Source of the DNA: Rufibacter latericius | GTDB lineage: Bacteria; Bacteroidota; Bacteroidia; Cytophagales; Hymenobacteraceae | Length of the DNA: 64,000 bases | NCBI RefSeq assembly: GCF_003721515.1 | Contig: NZ_RJJD01000001.1 | Location: forward strand, 186,001 to 250,000 | Reading direction: 5' to 3' | Shown: piece by piece, positions 1-9,004 of the stretch | How the letters are laid out: each line of letters starts with the position of its first letter | Position numbering within the stretch: position 1 is the first letter of the stretch | Notes under the pieces: model-generated | The model's database searches: none | What the model was told of the DNA's origin: nothing | The model's input: the letters and a program-made list of their open reading frames with translations, nothing else | Program-made: the position numbers and the translations under genes

Positions 1-1
1 T

Positions 2-1309
2 ACCGTAAATGGTCGCCTGGTGTACGTTTTCTCCCAGGATTTCACCGTTTTCGGCGGTTCCCTTTCTGAGACGCACGCCGAGAAGATTGTCAAGATCATG
101 GATCTGGCCATGAAAAACGGTGCTCCCGTAATTGGCTTAAATGACTCCGGCGGGGCCCGTATCCAGGAAGGCGTGGTTTCCCTGGGCGGTTACGCCGATA
201 TTTTCTACAAAAATACCTTGGCTTCTGGCGTAGTCCCGCAACTCTCTGGTATTATGGGACCATGTGCTGGAGGAGCGGTTTATTCGCCGGCAATTACCGA
301 CTTCATCCTGATGGTGGAGGACACGTCTTACATGTTTGTGACCGGCCCTAACGTGGTGAAAACGGTAACGCATGAGACCGTGACCTCAGAGGAACTAGGC
401 GGCGCCAGCACCCACAGCACCAAAAGCGGCGTGACCCATTTTTCCTGCGCCAATGAGGTGGTGTGCATCCAAAACATAAAGCAACTGCTCAGCTACATGC
501 CGCAGAACTGCGAGGAACTTCCTCCTGCCCTGCCGTATGAAGCCAAAGCCGATGAATCCCGTGAGGTTCTGAACAACATCGTTCCGGAAAACCCTAATCA
601 GCCTTACGATATCCGTGAGGTGATTGAAGGCATCATCGATTCAGATACGTTCCTGGAGGTGCATAAGAACTTCGGGGAGAACATTGTGGTAGGGTTTGCC
701 AGATTGGCAGGTCGTAGCATAGGTATTGTGGGTAACCAACCTGCAGTTTTAGCCGGGGTTCTGGACATCAACGCCAGCACCAAAGCCGCCCGTTTTGTAC
801 GCTTCTGCGATTCCTTTAACATTCCGTTGCTGGTTCTGGAAGACGTGCCCGGTTTCCTTCCCGGCACTGACCAGGAGTGGCGCGGCATCATCACCAACGG
901 AGCCAAATTGCTGTACGCCTTCTGCGAGGCCACCGTGCCCCGCGTAACCGTGATCACCCGTAAAGCGTATGGCGGGGCCTATGACGTGATGAACTCCAAG
1001 CACATTGGGGCTGACCTGAACTACGCCTGGCCTACCGCCGAGATTGCCGTAATGGGAGCCAAAGGAGCCGCGGAGATCATCTTCAAACGCGAGATTGCCG
1101 CCGCCGAGGACCCTGAAGCGAAACTCGCCGAGAAAGTGGCCGAGTACCAGGCGAAATTCGCGACGCCGTACCGCGCCGCCCACCGTGGCTTCGTGGATGA
1201 AGTGATTTATCCATCTGAGACCCGGGCCAAGTTGATTAAAGCCTTTAAGATGCTGGAAAATAAAGTAGATCAGTTGCCTAAGAAAAAGCACGGCAACATT
1301 CCGTTATAA
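2..1309 (+). CDS. pccB: Acyl-CoA (propionyl-CoA type) carboxylase beta subunit, 5' end missing
   Basis: Carboxyltransferase subunit of a biotin-dependent acyl-CoA carboxylase, which moves CO2 from carboxybiotin to propionyl-CoA or a similar acyl-CoA in the cytosol. The reading frame is open from the first bases of the window, so the start lies upstream; about 435 of the usual ~510 residues are present. Visible family motifs are the N-terminal crotonase-fold segment [11 protein letters not shown], the oxyanion-type stretch [13 protein letters not shown], and in the C-terminal half [23 protein letters not shown] and [11 protein letters not shown]. The GTG at 20 is not credible as a start because conserved sequence continues before it. 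Substrate choice (propionyl versus other acyl-CoA) cannot be settled from sequence alone. No biotin carboxylase partner lies in the window. Confidence 0.9.
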   Translation, partial: TVNGRLVYVFSQDFTVFGGSLSETHAEKIVKIMDLAMKNGAPVIGLNDSGGARIQEGVVSLGGYADIFYKNTLASGVVPQLSGIMGPCAGGAVYSPAITDFILMVEDTSYMFVTGPNVVKTVTHETVTSEELGGASTHSTKSGVTHFSCANEVVCIQNIKQLLSYMPQNCEELPPALPYEAKADESREVLNNIVPENPNQPYDIREVIEGIIDSDTFLEVHKNFGENIVVGFARLAGRSIGIVGNQPAVLAGVLDINASTKAARFVRFCDSFNIPLLVLEDVPGFLPGTDQEWRGIITNGAKLLYAFCEATVPRVTVITRKAYGGAYDVMNSKHIGADLNYAWPTAEIAVMGAKGAAEIIFKREIAAAEDPEAKLAEKVAEYQAKFATPYRAAHRGFVDEVIYPSETRAKLIKAFKMLENKVDQLPKKKHGNIPL

Positions 1310-1501
1310 GAGTTGAGACTTTAGAAGTAAGACAAGGTTTTGTAGGGCATATTACCGCTCACCAGAACCGCTTCTCACCTCCCAGAAAAGACATTCAATA
1401 TTCTATGCGCCTTGGCTGGCGATGACAAAGCACCCAGCCAAAACTATTTCAACTGACAAACAACTACCGGAGAGTGCTTTGCTCCACCTAAATGGAAAGC
1501 T

Positions 1502-2572
1502 ATGAGAGAAGAAAGCTTTGAATTCCTGCAAACCTACCTCAACAACGCCGCGCCAACCGGCTTTGAGTCATCGGGACAAAAACTGTGGTTAGACTACATC
1601 AAACCGTATGTAGACGAGTACTTCGTGGACACCTACGGCTCCGTGGTGGGCGTCATCAACCCAGAGGCTGAGTACAAGGTGGTTATTGAGGCGCACGCCG
1701 ATGAGATTGCCTGGTTTGTAAACTACATCACCCCAGAAGGGTTCATCTACGTGCGCCGCAACGGCGGATCTGACGCTGTGATTGCCCCTTCCAAGCGGGT
1801 AAACATCCATACCAAAAAGGGAATGGTAAAAGCGGTGTTCGGGTACCCGGCCATTCATGTACGCAAACCAGATCAGGACAAAGCCCCTACCGTAGAAACC
1901 ATTTTCCTGGACTGTGGTGCCGCTAACAAGCAGGAGGTAGAAGACATGGGCATTCACGTAGGTTGTGTGATTACCTTTGACGATGAGTTCTGGGTGATGA
2001 ACGACAAGTTCTACGTAGGCCGCGCCCTGGACAACAGAATTGGGGGATTCATGATTGCCGAGGTGGCCCGCATGCTCAAGGAAAACGGAAATACACTTCC
2101 TTTCGGATTATACATTGTAAACGCAGTACAGGAGGAGATTGGCCTGCGCGGGGCCGAGATGATTGCCCACCGCATCAAACCGGATCTGGCCATCATCACC
2201 GATGTGACGCATGACACGCAGTCGCCTATGTACGAAAAGAAAACCAACGGAGACCTGCACTGCGGCAAAGGCCCGGTATTGACCTACGGTCCGGCGGTAC
2301 AGAACAACGTCCTGAACATGCTTATTGAGGTAGCCCAGAAAAACGAGATTCCGTTCCAGCGCGCCGCAGCAACCCGCGCCACCGGCACTGATACCGATGC
2401 CTTTGCATATTCTTCTGAAGGCGTAGCCTCGGCACTTATCTCCCTACCGTTGAAATACATGCACACCACCGTGGAAACCGTGCACAAAGACGACGTAGAC
2501 AGCATCATCAACCTGTATTACCAGTTCCTGATCCAATTGGAAAGCGGTCATGATTTCCGCTATCTGAAATAG
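1502..2572 (+). CDS. M42 family metallopeptidase (glutamyl aminopeptidase/endoglucanase-like)
   Basis: Cytosolic di-metal aminopeptidase of family M42 (TET/DAPEP type), which trims peptides from the N-terminus; 356 residues is the usual length. The metal-site pattern is visible: H65 in EAHADE, D177 in ALDNRIGG, the catalytic pair E211-E212 in VQEEIGLRG, an Asp in ITDVTHD, and H321 in MHTTVETVH. There is no signal peptide. The gene stands alone, about 190 bp after the carboxylase gene, and is followed by a strong terminator hairpin. Members of this family are often mis-labelled cellulases; peptidase is the safer reading. Confidence 0.92.
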   Translation: MREESFEFLQTYLNNAAPTGFESSGQKLWLDYIKPYVDEYFVDTYGSVVGVINPEAEYKVVIEAHADEIAWFVNYITPEGFIYVRRNGGSDAVIAPSKRVNIHTKKGMVKAVFGYPAIHVRKPDQDKAPTVETIFLDCGAANKQEVEDMGIHVGCVITFDDEFWVMNDKFYVGRALDNRIGGFMIAEVARMLKENGNTLPFGLYIVNAVQEEIGLRGAEMIAHRIKPDLAIITDVTHDTQSPMYEKKTNGDLHCGKGPVLTYGPAVQNNVLNMLIEVAQKNEIPFQRAAATRATGTDTDAFAYSSEGVASALISLPLKYMHTTVETVHKDDVDSIINLYYQFLIQLESGHDFRYLK

Positions 2573-2622
2573 GCGTTTCTCTCCCGTTTCTCAGAAACCA
2601 GGGGTAAAACAACAATACATAG

Positions 2623-2657
2623 AAAACCTGCCGGGCGACAGAAGCCCGGCAGGTTTT
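2623..2657 (+). terminator. Terminator after M42 peptidase
   Basis: Perfect 14-bp inverted repeat (2623-2636 with 2644-2657) around a 7-base loop, ending in TTTT. It begins about 50 bp after the peptidase stop and is a typical Rho-independent terminator. Confidence 0.85.
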
Positions 2658-2660
2658 CCT

Positions 2661-2695
2661 GTTTTAAAGCCGTGTCTGGGAAAACAGGCCTAAAG
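2661..2695 (+). repeat. Degenerate copy of the GTTTTAGGCC palindrome family
   Basis: Right behind the terminator lies GTTTTAAAGCC, a short gap, then GAAAACAGGCCTAAAG. The right arm matches the recurrent family well and the left arm only partly. Confidence 0.5.
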
Positions 2696-2810
2696 AAAAC
2701 CTCTGACAAGTAGCTGACCCATCATTCCGCATCCGTATTCTACGCAAGATGATAGATTAAGGAATCTCAATTTTGCCTATCTTCACCTTCAGCACAGATG
2801 AACCATCTCC

Positions 2811-3353
2811 ATGGAATTACACACCTCCCGTTTGCACCTGCGGGAATTCAAAGAAGACGACTGGCATTTCACCAACCTGTATGAATCCAATGAGGAGGTA
2901 ATGCGGTACCAGACCAGCGCAGTGCGCACCGGAAAAGAAAGTCGGGAGTACATTCTGCACTGTCTGGAGGAAGCCAAAGAAGAACCGCGCACCTTGTTTG
3001 ACCTTGCCATCGTGCTGAAGACGACGAACATGCTGATTGGCCGCGTGGGCATGAAAGTGGACTACGATGCCGAGGAAGCCGTGCTGTGGTATATCCTCAA
3101 CCAGACCTACTGGAACAAAGGCTATACCACCGAAGCCGCTGCCGCCCTCCTACGGTTCGGATTTGAAGACCTGCACCTCCACCGCATCTGGGCCGACTGC
3201 GACCCGCGCAACAACGGCTCTTTCCGCATCATGGAAAAGCTGGGCATGCGCCGCGAAGCCCATTTCAGGGAGAACATTTTCATCAAAGGCCACTGGTGCG
3301 ATTCATACGTCTACGCGCTCCTTGATCATGAATGGAAAATAATTAAGAATTAG
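2811..3353 (+). CDS. GNAT family N-acetyltransferase (RimJ/RimL-like)
   Basis: Cytosolic acetyltransferase that uses acetyl-CoA, 180 residues, of the RimJ/RimL/SpeG-like branch. The N-terminus (LHTSRLHLREFKEDDW) is the usual beta1-alpha1 opening. The acetyl-CoA pyrophosphate loop is around residues 102-112 (WNKGYTTEAA), followed by the HRIWADCDPRNNGSFRIMEKLGM motif that marks this branch (split here only for description). The substrate is unknown and could be a protein N-terminus, an antibiotic or a small amine. It stands alone and is followed by an AT-rich heptamer arm and a hairpin. Confidence 0.88.
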   Translation: MELHTSRLHLREFKEDDWHFTNLYESNEEVMRYQTSAVRTGKESREYILHCLEEAKEEPRTLFDLAIVLKTTNMLIGRVGMKVDYDAEEAVLWYILNQTYWNKGYTTEAAAALLRFGFEDLHLHRIWADCDPRNNGSFRIMEKLGMRREAHFRENIFIKGHWCDSYVYALLDHEWKIIKN

Positions 3354-3480
3354 GAATTAAAAACGAGCACCCTCTTCTTTTAAGCCTGTTTTCTGAAAAC
3401 AAGCTTAAAAGACTCCTTTCCCAAAACAATCCCTTAAACTATAATCTATTACTTTTAAGGCCAACCTAATTCCTAATTCT
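3346..3480. repeat. Composite inverted-repeat element with heptamer arms
   Basis: The 14-bp arm AGAATTAGGAATTA (3346-3359) returns as its exact reverse complement at 3467-3480. The left arm overlaps the acetyltransferase stop and the right arm ends just before the next start. Each arm is made of AATTA-containing heptamers, and a 17-bp palindrome (3377-3411) lies between them. The architecture is the same as at 43458-43621. Confidence 0.6.
3377..3411 (+). terminator. Hairpin of the GTTTTAGGCC family after the acetyltransferase
   Basis: The 17-base arms 3377-3393 and 3395-3411 pair with one mismatch around a single base. The left arm reads CTTTTAAGCCTGTTTTC, close to the family consensus. It probably ends the acetyltransferase transcript, although no strong T-run follows. 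Confidence 0.65.
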
Positions 3481-3486
3481 AGAAAA

Positions 3487-4272
3487 GTGCACTTCCTGGA
3501 TCAGATGAACCGCCGTTTATATTTGCCCCAACTGCCTCAGCGGATTGTGTCACTGGTGCCCTCTCAAACGGAGTTGCTGTTTCATCTGGGTTTGGGAGAT
3601 AGGATTGTGGGCATCACTAAATTCTGTATTCACCCGAAGGAAGCGGTAAAAAGGATACCTAAGATTGGCGGCACCAAGAACTTCCATTTTGAGGCCATTG
3701 ACGCGCTGCAACCCGATCTGATTATTGGAAACAAAGAGGAGAACTACCAGGAGGGCATTGAGCGGCTGCAGCAGAAATACCCCGTTTGGATGAGCGACAT
3801 CTACACTTTGGAAGATGTATTTCAGATGATGCAATCCATTAGTCAATTAACCGGCACAGAGGAAAAGGCGCGGGCTTTAGTGAGCACGTTGGAACAGCAG
3901 TTCCTAGAGCTTCGGCCCGCAGAACCGCCCGTTCCTACTGCTTATTTTATCTGGCGGAACCCGTACATGGCTGTTGGCAACGACAACTTTATTGACCACA
4001 TGCTAACCCGTTGCGGGTTTAAGAACGTTCTGGGGCACTTGGCCAGGTACCCTCAGGTTACAGCTGCACAGCTGCAGGAAGCCAGCCCTGAGCTTATTCT
4101 GCTTTCTTCTGAGCCCTACCCTTTCAAGGAAAAACACATTGCCGAGTTCCAGGAAATTTGCCCAAATGCCCGCATCAAGGTGGTGGACGGGGAACTGTTC
4201 AGTTGGTACGGAAGTAGGCTGCTGCACTCTGTTACTTACCTGACCCAATTGATTCGGGAAGTTACCTCTTGA
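3487..4272 (+). CDS. Helical-backbone metal receptor (BtuF-like substrate-binding protein)
   Basis: Protein of the periplasmic-binding-protein class III fold (BtuF/FhuD-like), 261 residues. The opening PQRIVSLVPSQTELLF and VGITKFCIHP are typical of cobalamin/iron-chelate binding proteins. There is no signal peptide or lipobox, so this copy may be cytosolic or the start may be mis-set. The GTG at 3487 is chosen because the residues it adds (HFLDQM) match the family opening; ATG 3505 is the alternative. No ABC permease or ATPase lies nearby, so the ligand is a guess. A corrinoid adenosyltransferase is encoded far away at 61.6 kb. Confidence 0.75.
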   Translation: MHFLDQMNRRLYLPQLPQRIVSLVPSQTELLFHLGLGDRIVGITKFCIHPKEAVKRIPKIGGTKNFHFEAIDALQPDLIIGNKEENYQEGIERLQQKYPVWMSDIYTLEDVFQMMQSISQLTGTEEKARALVSTLEQQFLELRPAEPPVPTAYFIWRNPYMAVGNDNFIDHMLTRCGFKNVLGHLARYPQVTAAQLQEASPELILLSSEPYPFKEKHIAEFQEICPNARIKVVDGELFSWYGSRLLHSVTYLTQLIREVTS

Positions 4273-4314
4273 GCTATCTCAGGAAAAGACTCCAAAGGAG
4301 TTTGCTTTTGCATA

Positions 4315-4349
4315 AAAAAAGCCCTTCGCAGTTGATGCAAAGGGCTTTT
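4315..4349. terminator. Bidirectional terminator between convergent genes
   Basis: AAAAAAGCCCTT (from 4315) pairs with AAGGGCTTTT (to 4349) around a 12-base loop. With A-run and T-run on both sides it can end the BtuF-like gene (+) and the DUF4142 gene (-). Confidence 0.8.
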
Positions 4350-4365
4350 CATTCTTTATTCCAAA

Positions 4366-4923
4366 TTAAGGTTTAGCGTTTTTATCTACTTGCGCAACCG
4401 CATCTTTCAGTTCTTGCGCGGCGGCTAAGTGCTCCTTCAGAACCGGTAAAATCTGGTCAATGAATTGCTGCACATCTGGGTCGGCTACTTCTTTATCGGC
4501 TTGCTCGTAAAAAGCAATCGCCTCTTGGTGGGCAGTTACTTCCAAATCTGCGAAAGTTTGGTCAAACTCCTCTCCTTTTTTATTTTCAAGGCTATCTACC
4601 AAAGCTTTTTTCTCGCTTCCCATCTGGGCAGGCAGTTCAATGGCTTTCTTCTTGGCTATTTCTGCCAGAACCGGAGTTGTTCTGGAGTGCACGTGGTATA
4701 TTTTCTGTCCTAAAGCGCTTACTTCCCCTTTCTTACTTTGGTCTTCGGCCATCATCCCAGCCATTAACTGAAAGTTATCGTTGGTGGCGGCTTGCTTCAG
4801 GAACTTCTCTACTTTGACATGGTCTGCGGCAGTAGCTTCCTTATCCACTTTATTGCAAGAAACCAATGTCATACCGCTCATCAGCATAGATGAAGTCAGC
4901 ATCAAAACATTGAATTTTTTCAT
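4366..4923 (-). CDS. DUF4142 domain lipoprotein
   Basis: Secreted lipoprotein of 185 residues with a lipobox ending at C23 (TLVSC), so it is probably anchored in an envelope membrane. The mature part is helical and resembles DUF4142, a ferritin-like four-helix fold of unknown role: pieces such as FLKQAATNDNFQLMAGMMAE and VTAHQEAIAFYEQADKEVAD place paired E/H residues on helices. Metal binding is not shown. It is transcribed alone, between a bidirectional terminator and a 300-bp AT-rich spacer. Confidence 0.75.
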   Translation of the reverse strand: MKKFNVLMLTSSMLMSGMTLVSCNKVDKEATAADHVKVEKFLKQAATNDNFQLMAGMMAEDQSKKGEVSALGQKIYHVHSRTTPVLAEIAKKKAIELPAQMGSEKKALVDSLENKKGEEFDQTFADLEVTAHQEAIAFYEQADKEVADPDVQQFIDQILPVLKEHLAAAQELKDAVAQVDKNAKP

Positions 4924-5234
4924 AGTCGTATTCTTTAGTGTTTCCTAAGGTTCTGAGTTTATTAAACGAACCGCACAAGCACCATGTTGTAAATGTTCAC
5001 AATAATATTTCACCATTATCTCATATTACAATCATTTACTTAGAAATACAATATCTTATATTCCCAAACAACCTTTAATAATCGTTGTTAATTTCTATGC
5101 TTTCTTCTGACTCAGAAATATAAAATACAATTCACAAACTCCTTTTAGCCGAATCTTGAAGTATAAACAAACACATATCAAGGAGTTAATTCTTAACAAG
5201 TGCCGCTTTAAGGATGATTTGGAAAAAACCACCT
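4924..5234. other. AT-rich intergenic spacer
   Basis: About 310 bp upstream of the DUF4142 gene. It should hold that gene's promoter, but I find no clear TAnnTTTG box. No ORF, tRNA or convincing structure is seen. Confidence 0.5.
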
Positions 5235-5278
5235 TTAAACAAAAAGCCCTTTGCCAAGGCAAAGGGCTTTTTGTTTAA
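5235..5278. terminator. Terminator after aroA (21-bp perfect stem)
   Basis: Perfect 21-bp inverted repeat (5235-5255 with 5258-5278) around AA, with a GCCCTTTGCC core flanked by A/T runs. It lies 13 bp beyond the aroA stop on the minus strand. Confidence 0.9.
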
Positions 5279-5291
5279 TAGAAATCATCGC

Positions 5292-6533
5292 CTAAGAAGG
5301 TTCTTCCACGATAAAACCTGCTTTCTGAAGCTCCTCCCAGTACCGAGGATACGATTTTCGGACAACGCGAGGTTCCTCAATAGCTATAGGATAAGTTAAA
5401 GCCAAAGGCGCAAACGCCATGGCCATGCGGTGGTCTTCATAGGTATGGATGCTGGCTTCGCTTTGGGGCTGGTTTCCTAAAAACACCTTGAAAACATCGG
5501 GTTCTGTTTCGCGCAGTTCTGCGCCTAGTTTAACCAATTCAGCTTGCAGTGCGGCAATTCGGTCGGTTTCCTTTATCCGGAGACTTTCCAGGCCGGTCAT
5601 TTCCACCTCTACCTTCAGCCCGGCGGCCAAGGCTGCTACGGTTTGAGCCAGATCTGGACAGGCGAAGAAATCAATTCGTTTAAAGGGCTCTTGCAGGGGC
5701 TGCTTGGTCAATTGGACGCCTTCTGGAGTAAACGTGGTGTGTACGCCAAACGGGGCCATCAAGGAGGGCAGCACGCTATCGCCCTGAAGAGAATCTTCGC
5801 GGAGTGCAGGCAAGAACAAATCGGCCTCTTTGGACAGCGCCGCGATGCTGTACCAGTAACTGGCCGCGCTCCAGTCAGACTCCACCGTGTATTCTTTGGC
5901 TTGGTATTTTTGCTTGGCTACGGAGATTTTCTGGCCTTCAAAGGTGGCCTGCACGCCGAAGTGGGCCATCTGTGCCAAGGTCATCCTGATGTAAGGCTCT
6001 GAACTGATTTTCCCTTCTAGGGTAAGTTCCAACCCTTCCGGCAAAAGCGGTGCGATCATGAGCAGCGCCGAAATATATTGGCTGCTGATATCAGACCGAA
6101 TGGATAACCGATTAGTGCCGGAAAACTCAAACCCGTTCATCTGCAGCGGCGGGTAGCCTTCCTCGCCCAGGTACTTAATCTGCGCTCCCAGTTGCCGAAG
6201 CGCGTCAACCAACACCCCAATAGGTCGCTGGCACATGCGCGGTGTTCCGGTCAACGTTAGTTTCTGGCCGGTGGCCGCGTAATAGGCGGTTAAAAAACGC
6301 ATCACGGTTCCGGCATCCTCGGCGCTAACCTCTGCACCCGCAGGCGTGGACAGCAGGCGGTTCAGGAGTTGGGTATCGTTGGCATCTGACAAGTTATGGA
6401 TAGGAAAGTCTTTCCCCGACAAGGCCCGGATGATGAGGGCACGGTTGGCCTCGCTTTTGGAGGCCGGCAAGGTCACGCGTCCGCGCAACACGCCCGTGGG
6501 GTGCGATACGCGCACGGCAGCAGCTGAAATCAT
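5292..6533 (-). CDS. aroA: 3-phosphoshikimate 1-carboxyvinyltransferase (EPSP synthase)
   Basis: Joins shikimate-3-phosphate with phosphoenolpyruvate in the sixth shikimate step. It has 413 residues and a two-domain fold. Visible motifs are PASKSEANRAL (K26, S27, R31), DAGTVMRFLTA (in place of the usual NAGTAMR), SSQYISALL, ESDWSAASYW, RIKETDRIAALQ, YEDHRMAMAFA and the C-terminal RKSYPRYWEEL. Its ATG overlaps the aroB TGA by four bases (ATGA, 6530-6533), so the two genes are translationally coupled. The Gly-to-Asp change at the start of the NAGT-type motif is a small departure; the rest of the active site looks intact. Confidence 0.95.
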   Translation of the reverse strand: MISAAAVRVSHPTGVLRGRVTLPASKSEANRALIIRALSGKDFPIHNLSDANDTQLLNRLLSTPAGAEVSAEDAGTVMRFLTAYYAATGQKLTLTGTPRMCQRPIGVLVDALRQLGAQIKYLGEEGYPPLQMNGFEFSGTNRLSIRSDISSQYISALLMIAPLLPEGLELTLEGKISSEPYIRMTLAQMAHFGVQATFEGQKISVAKQKYQAKEYTVESDWSAASYWYSIAALSKEADLFLPALREDSLQGDSVLPSLMAPFGVHTTFTPEGVQLTKQPLQEPFKRIDFFACPDLAQTVAALAAGLKVEVEMTGLESLRIKETDRIAALQAELVKLGAELRETEPDVFKVFLGNQPQSEASIHTYEDHRMAMAFAPLALTYPIAIEEPRVVRKSYPRYWEELQKAGFIVEEPS

Positions 6534-7570
6534 AGTAATTGGTAGTAGCGCAAGGCACTCTGTACCTCTTGCAGGGTGATAGGTTTATCATAAACAGCCT
6601 CGCCGATCTTCTGCAAAAGGGTGCAGTTGATGGTGGCGCCGTCATTCTTTTTATCGTGCAGGCACAGTTCGCTAATGGCAGACACATCTGACTGGGGCAG
6701 GTTCACCTTCTCGTAAATGGAGAGCAGAAACGTCTCTATCTGCTCCAGTTCCTCCTGCGCCAAAAGCCCTTTCTGTACCGAGAGCCAGGCCTCGCACAAC
6801 ATGCCCACGACAATAGCTTCGCCGTGCAACAGGGTCTGGCCTGGTTTCTCCAGGTAAAAACTCTCCACGGCGTGGCCGATGGTATGCCCGAAGTTGAGAA
6901 TCTTGCGTAGGCCGTTCTCCAGCGGATCAGCGGTGACTACCCGTGATTTGATATCGATGGAATGCTGGATGAGATCGTTCCAGTCTTCGGTAAACATACC
7001 GATGTAGCGCTGCTCAAAGAACTTATCGGCATCCATGATGAGCCAGTGCTTGATGATCTCGGCGTAACCCGATTTCATTTGCCGTACGTCCAGGGTTTGC
7101 AGAAACTCAGGGTTTACTAAAACCGCCAACGGCTCCTGAAAAACGCCTATGTGGTTCTTGAAACCCATAAAATCAATGCCGGTTTTGCCACCCACGCTGG
7201 CGTCTACCTGAGCCAGGAGCGTAGTAGGCACGTTCACGAACCGGATGCCTCGTTTGTAGAGGCTCGCGCAGAAGCCGCCCAGGTCGGTGAGCACGCCCCC
7301 GCCCAGATTCACGAGCAGGCTCCAGCGGTCCAGGTTCTGCTCGGTGAGTTCGCGCCACACGTGCTCGCAGGTGGCCAGGTTCTTATTTTCCTCGCCGCTT
7401 TTAATCTGCACCACATGGTGGCCATCAGGTAAAGAAGGCTTTAGAAGCGGATAGCAGTGCCGGTGCGTGTTCTCGTCTACCAGTACCACCGTCTTTTTGA
7501 AGGCCCGGTTCTGCAACAGTTCCTGGAGCTGGCTAACCGCTTCCTTGCCTATGAAAATCTCTTCGGTCAC
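6530..7570 (-). CDS. aroB: 3-dehydroquinate synthase
   Basis: Converts DAHP to 3-dehydroquinate using NAD+ and a metal, the second shikimate step; 346 residues. The nucleotide-binding stretch GGGVLTDLGGF is followed by NVPTTLLAQVDASVGGKTG, the family signature. Metal ligands are expected at the Glu in GYAEIIKHWL and the His residues in NFGHTIGHAVE and LLHGEAIVVGM. It shares an ATGA overlap with aroA downstream. A 213-bp spacer with a hairpin separates it from the DAHP synthase gene upstream, so it may have its own promoter or depend on read-through. Confidence 0.96.
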   Translation of the reverse strand: MTEEIFIGKEAVSQLQELLQNRAFKKTVVLVDENTHRHCYPLLKPSLPDGHHVVQIKSGEENKNLATCEHVWRELTEQNLDRWSLLVNLGGGVLTDLGGFCASLYKRGIRFVNVPTTLLAQVDASVGGKTGIDFMGFKNHIGVFQEPLAVLVNPEFLQTLDVRQMKSGYAEIIKHWLIMDADKFFEQRYIGMFTEDWNDLIQHSIDIKSRVVTADPLENGLRKILNFGHTIGHAVESFYLEKPGQTLLHGEAIVVGMLCEAWLSVQKGLLAQEELEQIETFLLSIYEKVNLPQSDVSAISELCLHDKKNDGATINCTLLQKIGEAVYDKPITLQEVQSALRYYQLL

Positions 7571-7587
7571 TGTGTTTCTGTTTTAAG

Positions 7588-7625
7588 CGTTTAGCGGCTG
7601 TCTTCCTCAAAAGAGCCGCTAAACG
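7588..7625 (-). repeat. GTTTAGCGGCT hairpin between DAHP synthase and aroB
   Basis: CGTTTAGCGGCT (7588-7599) pairs perfectly with AGCCGCTAAACG (7614-7625), with partial pairing further inside. It has the same layout as the GTTTTAGGCC family with altered core bases, and it sits between two genes of the same pathway. Confidence 0.6.
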
Positions 7626-7783
7626 GGATAATCCCCTAAAAAAGGGAATGTCTGCGGAGGATCAAAATAAAACTCCCGGAAAATGCCCTTGGTCTGCAAG
7701 GTACTGCCATTGAATTCATATTGGACTTTAGGGCCGGGAGAATTGTCTGGAAGTTTCTGCTAGCATTCCATTGGGAAAACCGA

Positions 7784-8887
7784 TTACCAATTCTCTTTTT
7801 TCTCTTCGGCTTTCTCTACGATCTCGGTCTGCACTCTAATGGATTCCAGATGAATCAGCTCATAAAGCTCAGCTGCAAATTCTGGGTTGACCTGCATCTG
7901 CCGGGCCCACTCCTTGCGGCTCTCAAAGATGCTTTTCCAACGCTCGGGCTGCAGCACGGCAATGTTGTTCTGCTTTTTGTCTTCCCCAATCTGCTCTACC
8001 AGGCGCATGCGGCGGGCCAAAGACTCAATGATCTCGCGGTCGGCGCGGTCTATCTTCTGGCGGAGTTCCTCGGTTCGGCTGATGAAAGCGGCATCGGGGA
8101 GGCTGCGCACCTGCAGTTTGGCCAGCACCTCGGCCAGAGCCGAGGGCGTGATCTGCTGATCGGCATCGGAAAGGGCCTGGGCCGGGTCAAGATGCGTCTC
8201 TATCATCACCCCATCGAAGTTCAGATCCAGGCCAGTCTGGGAAATGGGTAGAACCAACTCCTGCTTGCCGCCGATGTGGCTGGGATCCACCACCACAGGC
8301 AGCCAAGGGTACATTCCCTTCAGCTGGATGGGGATTTGCCAGAGCGGCACGTTGCGGTATTTGCTGACTTCATAAGACGAGAATCCCCGGTGAATGGCCG
8401 CCACATCCTGCACGCCTACCGCCCATAGCCGCTCAATGGCTCCGGCCCAAAGGGAAAGATCTGGGTTCACGGGGTTTTTGACCATAATGGGCACATGGGT
8501 TCCGCGGAGGGCCTCGGCCAGTTCCTGCACGTCAAAGGGGTTGACAGTGGTGCGGGCGCCAATCCAAAGCACGTCAATGTTGTGCTTGAGGGCGATTTCA
8601 ATGTGGTGTGGTCGGGCCACCTCGGTAGCCACCGGCATCCCGAATTCCTGCCGCACCTCGTGCAGCCATTTCATGCCCTCGGTGCCCACTCCTTCAAAGG
8701 TGCCGGGCTTGGAACGGGGCTTCCAGACGCCCGCCCTGAAAATATCCACGTGTTGTGCGCGAAGTTGACGGGCCGTATCCACGACCTGTTCCCGGGTTTC
8801 GGCGCTGCAGGGTCCGGCAATTACCAAAGGCCGGCGGTGCAGCTTACTCAGCTGGTGAAAATAATTCCTTTCTTTTTTCCGTTCCAT
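7784..8887 (-). CDS. Bifunctional DAHP synthase / chorismate mutase (type II)
   Basis: Fused enzyme: an N-terminal 3-deoxy-7-phosphoheptulonate synthase that starts the shikimate pathway, and a C-terminal AroQ-type chorismate mutase that directs chorismate to Phe/Tyr. Synthase motifs are VIAGPCSAE, FRAGVWKPRSKPGTF, LWIGART, VMVKNPVNPD-like residues and VVDPSHIGGK. The mutase helices start near residue 270 (RTEELRQKIDRADREIIE). I chose ATG 8887, giving 367 residues. The frame runs on to a TTG at 8944, which adds 19 poorly conserved residues. It heads the minus-strand aromatic cluster and is divergent from proline dehydrogenase. Fusion of this kind usually allows feedback control through the mutase domain. 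Confidence 0.9.
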   Translation of the reverse strand: MERKKERNYFHQLSKLHRRPLVIAGPCSAETREQVVDTARQLRAQHVDIFRAGVWKPRSKPGTFEGVGTEGMKWLHEVRQEFGMPVATEVARPHHIEIALKHNIDVLWIGARTTVNPFDVQELAEALRGTHVPIMVKNPVNPDLSLWAGAIERLWAVGVQDVAAIHRGFSSYEVSKYRNVPLWQIPIQLKGMYPWLPVVVDPSHIGGKQELVLPISQTGLDLNFDGVMIETHLDPAQALSDADQQITPSALAEVLAKLQVRSLPDAAFISRTEELRQKIDRADREIIESLARRMRLVEQIGEDKKQNNIAVLQPERWKSIFESRKEWARQMQVNPEFAAELYELIHLESIRVQTEIVEKAEEKKENW

Positions 8888-8970
8888 GGCCAATTGATCT
8901 CGTAGCAGGTAGCGTTTTGGGGGTGGTTTTCGCAAATCACCCAAAAAACAACTAACAACCGTTTTTACGT

Positions 8971-8978
8971 TATCTTTG
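8971..8978 (+). promoter_or_regulatory. TAnnTTTG -7 box before proline dehydrogenase
   Basis: TATCTTTG is an exact match to the Bacteroidota -7 consensus, 26 bp before the ATG at 9005. No clear TTG-type -33 box is seen at the expected distance. Confidence 0.6.
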
Positions 8979-9004
8979 TACAGCTTAAATGTAGCACTTA
9001 ATCT

